From assembly GCF_022539665.2 (NCBI RefSeq), contig NC_081338.1, positions 3,719,679 to 3,783,678 on the forward strand: 64,000 nucleotides of DNA, written 5' to 3'. The DNA comes from Daphnia carinata (lineage: Eukaryota > Arthropoda > Branchiopoda > Diplostraca > Daphniidae). A model generated the notes under the pieces. It was given only the letters and a program-made list of their open reading frames with translations. It searched no databases and was not told the DNA's origin. Below, one piece after another: positions 60,843 to 64,000 of this stretch (positions are counted from its first letter, which is position 1; each line of letters starts with the position of its first letter). Both the position numbers and the translations under genes were made by a program.

Positions 60843-62435
60843 TCAACCCAAAATTTCGAAGTCTTCCTCAGAATCTGCGCTATCTGTTTAAAAAAAAATT
60901 ATCTACTTTTAATTAAATGCAGGAAAGATTCTAAATTTACCAAGGGCAATAGCTTCATCCGTTAAGTCCATGCTGGATGGATGCCACTCGGCCTGCCGTT
61001 GGGTGCACACTTCAAATAGGTTTTGCTTTTTTCCTTCCTCAGTCATGATCTTAAATTGTTGCAGCAGGTTCTTCCATTCACAATACGTCGTGCACGAAAA
61101 ACACTGAAATCCAGGAAAGCGCAATATTAAAAGCAATCGAATGATAAACTCAATCATTATCATTCGGTTATTACCACCGCTAACGAGGGGTCCATCGAAT
61201 GAAAAGAGATCCGCGCACTTGTCGTAGGATGATAAGAGGAATCCTCGAATTCTTCGTCATCAAATTCAATTGCATTTTGGGTAAGATGAGGGTCCAGAAA
61301 AACAACATCATCACCTATTAATCCAAAGAATAAAAATTTATCTGCTACACTAATCTTGAACGATTGGGGCTTACCAACGTAACCTATGAAATAAAGCGCC
61401 TGACTTGGCTTCCCTCCGATCATTCCAATCGATTGGGGCATTTGGAGACAAACCTATCCATTTAAAGAGAAGTCATTCTATTTTTGTTTTTGTGCTACAT
61501 TTACGACAATACCTTCAGACTGTCGATGTAAATTGGATTTATGCTAAGCAAGCCCAGTCGTAGCGGGACCACAAGTAAAAGAGGATTCCATGTAGTAATC
61601 TCGGCATCTGGAGTCTTAGTATGACATAACTCTTCTACAAAAGAAAAGAAAAGGCCAATTGTTTGTGAAATTGTTGTAGATAGATATTTTCTTACCTATT
61701 TCATCAATAACAACAGCATTATCCATGGCAACGTGAATTTTTAATGATGACCAATCATCATAATCAGACAATTTCCTAAAAAGTTGTCAATGTTAACAAC
61801 AATACATGCTGGTTACTGCATCATATTTAAGTAATAATACTTACTTCAAAACTTGTGCAACAGTGTTGGGGCCAAACCATTGCCCTATTTCTTTTCCTTC
61901 AGTAACTCCCATTTGAGCTAATTGATGAATAGAGTAGGTTGCAGTTTTCTTGTCTTCAAAAAGTTTTAAAATTTTTTTATATGTTTCAGCTTTGTTTTGA
62001 TCATTTTTTAGTGGCCAAAATGGACCTCTTCCTAAAGAAGTACACATACAACATGTTGCACAATAACACTGACAAGTAGAATTTTACCTAAATGCTGCTT
62101 CAACAGTGCCTGTGCTACCACCATCTGACCACAACGAAGCATGCAACCCCAGCCACGATCAGTAGTCATACCAGTATCTCCAATTGCAGTAAAATTTCTT
62201 CTATATGTTAACAACAATCTGGATTTTATGTCTGTATGAAGTTCGTCCAAGTCTAAGCGAGGAAAAAAGAGGTAATCTGGTACAATTCTTTCTCTTATCC
62301 TAATAACAACTCACTAGTTCTTGTGTCGTATTTTTGACCAAGTATCCATACAGGTTCTTCACTTACTTCGAATCCCTGGCGATCAAGAATGATGCCACTT
62401 TCATAAGTTACGAAAGCTTCACACGCTTCCAGCAT
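60843..62435 (-). CDS. ATG4: Autophagy cysteine protease ATG4, complete
   Basis: ATG4 (peptidase family C54) trims the C-terminus of ATG8/LC3/GABARAP and later frees it from lipid, in the cytosol. Nine exons: 62315-62435, 62088-62252, 61845-62031, 61696-61775, 61513-61634, 61375-61453, 61175-61314, 60941-61103, 60843-60883, joining in frame to 365 residues. The catalytic triad is visible: Cys 77 in GWGCMLRCGQM, and Asp 259 and His 261 in FLDPH. Other family motifs are EPVWILGQKY, SIHQLAQMGV, GQWFGPNTVAQVLKK, HVAMDNAVV, VPLRLGL, MPQSIGMIGGKP and YFIGYVG. The C-terminus EEDFEILG is an LC3-interacting motif like that of human ATG4B. The length and the short N-terminus point to the ATG4A/B type. 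Introns are short. The gene converges on MINPP1 copy 2. Confidence 0.96.
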
Positions 62436-62982
62436 TTTTTGTGTGTTCCCAAGCAAAGATTTTAAAAAAGAAAAGAAAAAAATTAATAACTATGCGTAAA
62501 CATCCATTCGAAGTATAGAAAAACAGATTGTCAGTGACAGAATCAAGCTGTTTTGTCAACAACAGAATGTCAAAAAACCTCATCTAGCGGTCTTGGAATG
62601 TACTTGCCGATCTACGGCATCTACCGATAATTTTTTGAACATTATTGCAGGCGAAAGGGCATGATAAAAGTTCCTATTTTTTACGTTTTGGATTTCCGCC
62701 AAAAATTGATTTATAGAAGTCCTTTCCCACACCAAGATTAGTGGTTCTTAGATATTGAATGTTGTGATGCCTGATGTGTGGCATTAAATAGAAAATATTA
62801 AATTTAATTTTTAGTTCAAGTGTTAAATGCAAAATTCTTCTAAGTTAAAGGATTCCAATACTTTATGGTTATCATCTATCAAAATTATATTAAATGTCAT
62901 TCAGTTATTATATTTCTTTAGGCGCCGAAAGAATGAGACTTCGTTAAATGTTCATGGGCCCTTAACATTTTTCCACTATTAG
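62436..62982. other. Upstream region of ATG4, nothing else recognised
   Basis: About 550 bp of AT-rich sequence that should hold the ATG4 promoter (minus strand) and possibly that of the gene to the right. No core promoter motif stood out. Confidence 0.35.
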
Positions 62983-64000
62983 TGGCAACGCAGCAACATG
63001 AGCTTCATCGTCATTTATTACAAGATGGCGGCTGTCTCGTATTTCAGCACATGTTGACTGAAGGGCTCAAGGTAAATTAAGCAGTGATACCCTAAATCTA
63101 CCTGTCGTCCACCATCAATCGTATTCGATGAATATGGAGAATGATAGTTATTAACAATGGCGCCTAGTTTTCTATTTTTCAGTTGATTTTCTAAAGGGTT
63201 TGCTATATACCCGCTTTCCATTTTTTTTTGTTCATTCTATTTCGCGCTAATGTCGGTAAAGCGGTTCACCTGCCCTTGTCACATAAGGGTAGTTAAGACT
63301 TGAGGAACAGAAAAATGTATCATTGAAGTTTATAATAAGTCTTCCCTCTGGTATTTTGCTGTTGTTGTACTGTGTTTTGTAACATTCTAATAATCTTTCT
63401 TACTTTGTCTTAGGATGTCACAGTCACGTGCTATTCAAATTACATTCTCCTGTGGTGTAACTGTCCTCGTACATTTTCACCATACTGATATATATTTAAA
63501 AATGGTTTGAAGAAAGTTCAGTCTCAAAGAAGTGCTTAACAATGACAGTTCTGTAGTTTTTGGTAGCAATTTTGTTAAAATTCAAGTGGATGAATCATTA
63601 ACGAGATGGTTGGAAGTAGCTGTTTTGGTTGTTTGATGTTCCATTAGGAAAGGCAATTGGCATTGTGTGCCAATCAACAGTTAAGTGCAGATGATCAGCA
63701 TCTTGTCTCATGGTTGGCTCAACTCATAGAAACCTGGTATTTTTTTCAAGGTATTTATTTATTTTTTGGTGGTTTCCACTTCACACAGAAATTTCCTGAT
63801 GATAAAAAATTTAGTAACAGAATGAAACAACCTCCAGCAGCCTTTTAGTCACAGTTGGTTGTAGCTACTAAAACTGTTTGTTTAAAATGCCGGCAAGAAA
63901 ATGACTGAAACAGTATTTCGATGCTTTATCGATTTGCTTCATCGTCGCCAAATGCCGTCAGCGAAAGGAAAAATGTTGCCGAGTTGTATTTTACAAGTAT
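62983..64000 (+). CDS. Possible exons of an unrecognised gene, runs off the window
   Basis: Three stretches can be joined in frame with GT/AG borders: 62983-63071 (after TATTAG, ending CTCAAG|GTAAAT), 63648-63736 (after CCATTAG, ending ACCTG|GTATTT) and 63914-64000 (after GAAACAG, open at the edge). They read as HRHLLQDGGCLVFQHM, LALCANQQLSADDQ, LVSWLAQLIET and then RFASSSPNAVSERKNVAELY, a composition that looks like a helical cytosolic protein. If the exon before 62983 ended in A, its first codon would be ATG. I do not recognise the family, and the third exon is the weakest. Other frames in this stretch are shorter and look random. Confidence 0.3.

Noticed and set aside
1-64000. tRNA genes, transposable elements, CRISPR-like arrays
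   Set aside because: No convincing A/B-box pair, terminal repeat with transposase or reverse transcriptase frame, or regular repeat-spacer array was found by eye. Short or old elements could have been missed.

Overview
The window looks like nuclear DNA of an arthropod. I infer a cladoceran crustacean such as Daphnia. The conserved genes have many GT-AG introns of about 60-80 bp, genes are tightly packed at both ends, and homopolymer tracts are common. The species call is inference; the gene identities come from reading the translations. No ribosomal RNA, tRNA, CRISPR or clear transposon was seen.

Layout. (1) 1-1974: two basal transcription factor genes head to head, the 5' part of GTF2H1 (TFIIH p62, minus strand) and complete TAF11 (TFIID, plus strand), 278 bp apart. 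(2) About 1.47-55.19 kb: a large inverted segmental duplication. Each arm is about 25 kb and carries a complete ten-exon gene for a secreted chordin-like (CHRDL) BMP antagonist with three VWC domains and the CHRDL C-terminal region. Copy A (plus, coding exons 15563-26627) and copy B (minus, 30045-41017) face each other tail to tail across a spacer of about 3.2-3.4 kb. A matching TATA-type promoter lies upstream of each, at 6.66 kb and 49.05 kb, so each transcription unit is about 19-20 kb. At the far edge of the right arm is a decayed, intron-bearing fragment of TAF11 (54679 to about 55190, minus). This shows that the duplicated block began inside TAF11 and that the right arm is the derived one. 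(3) 55858-60589: two tandem MINPP1-type inositol polyphosphate phosphatase genes. (4) 60843-62435, minus: a complete ATG4 autophagy protease. (5) 62983-64000: possible exons of a gene I do not recognise.

The arms are a mosaic. Stretches including introns are nearly identical (about 14.75-18.5 kb and 20.27-26.63 kb in arm A, with their partners in arm B), while other stretches and the TAF11 fragment are strongly diverged. An old duplication with later arm-to-arm gene conversion explains this best. The duplication doubles a predicted BMP/TGF-beta modulator along with much of its upstream non-coding DNA, and the surviving mirrored blocks mark candidate regulatory elements.
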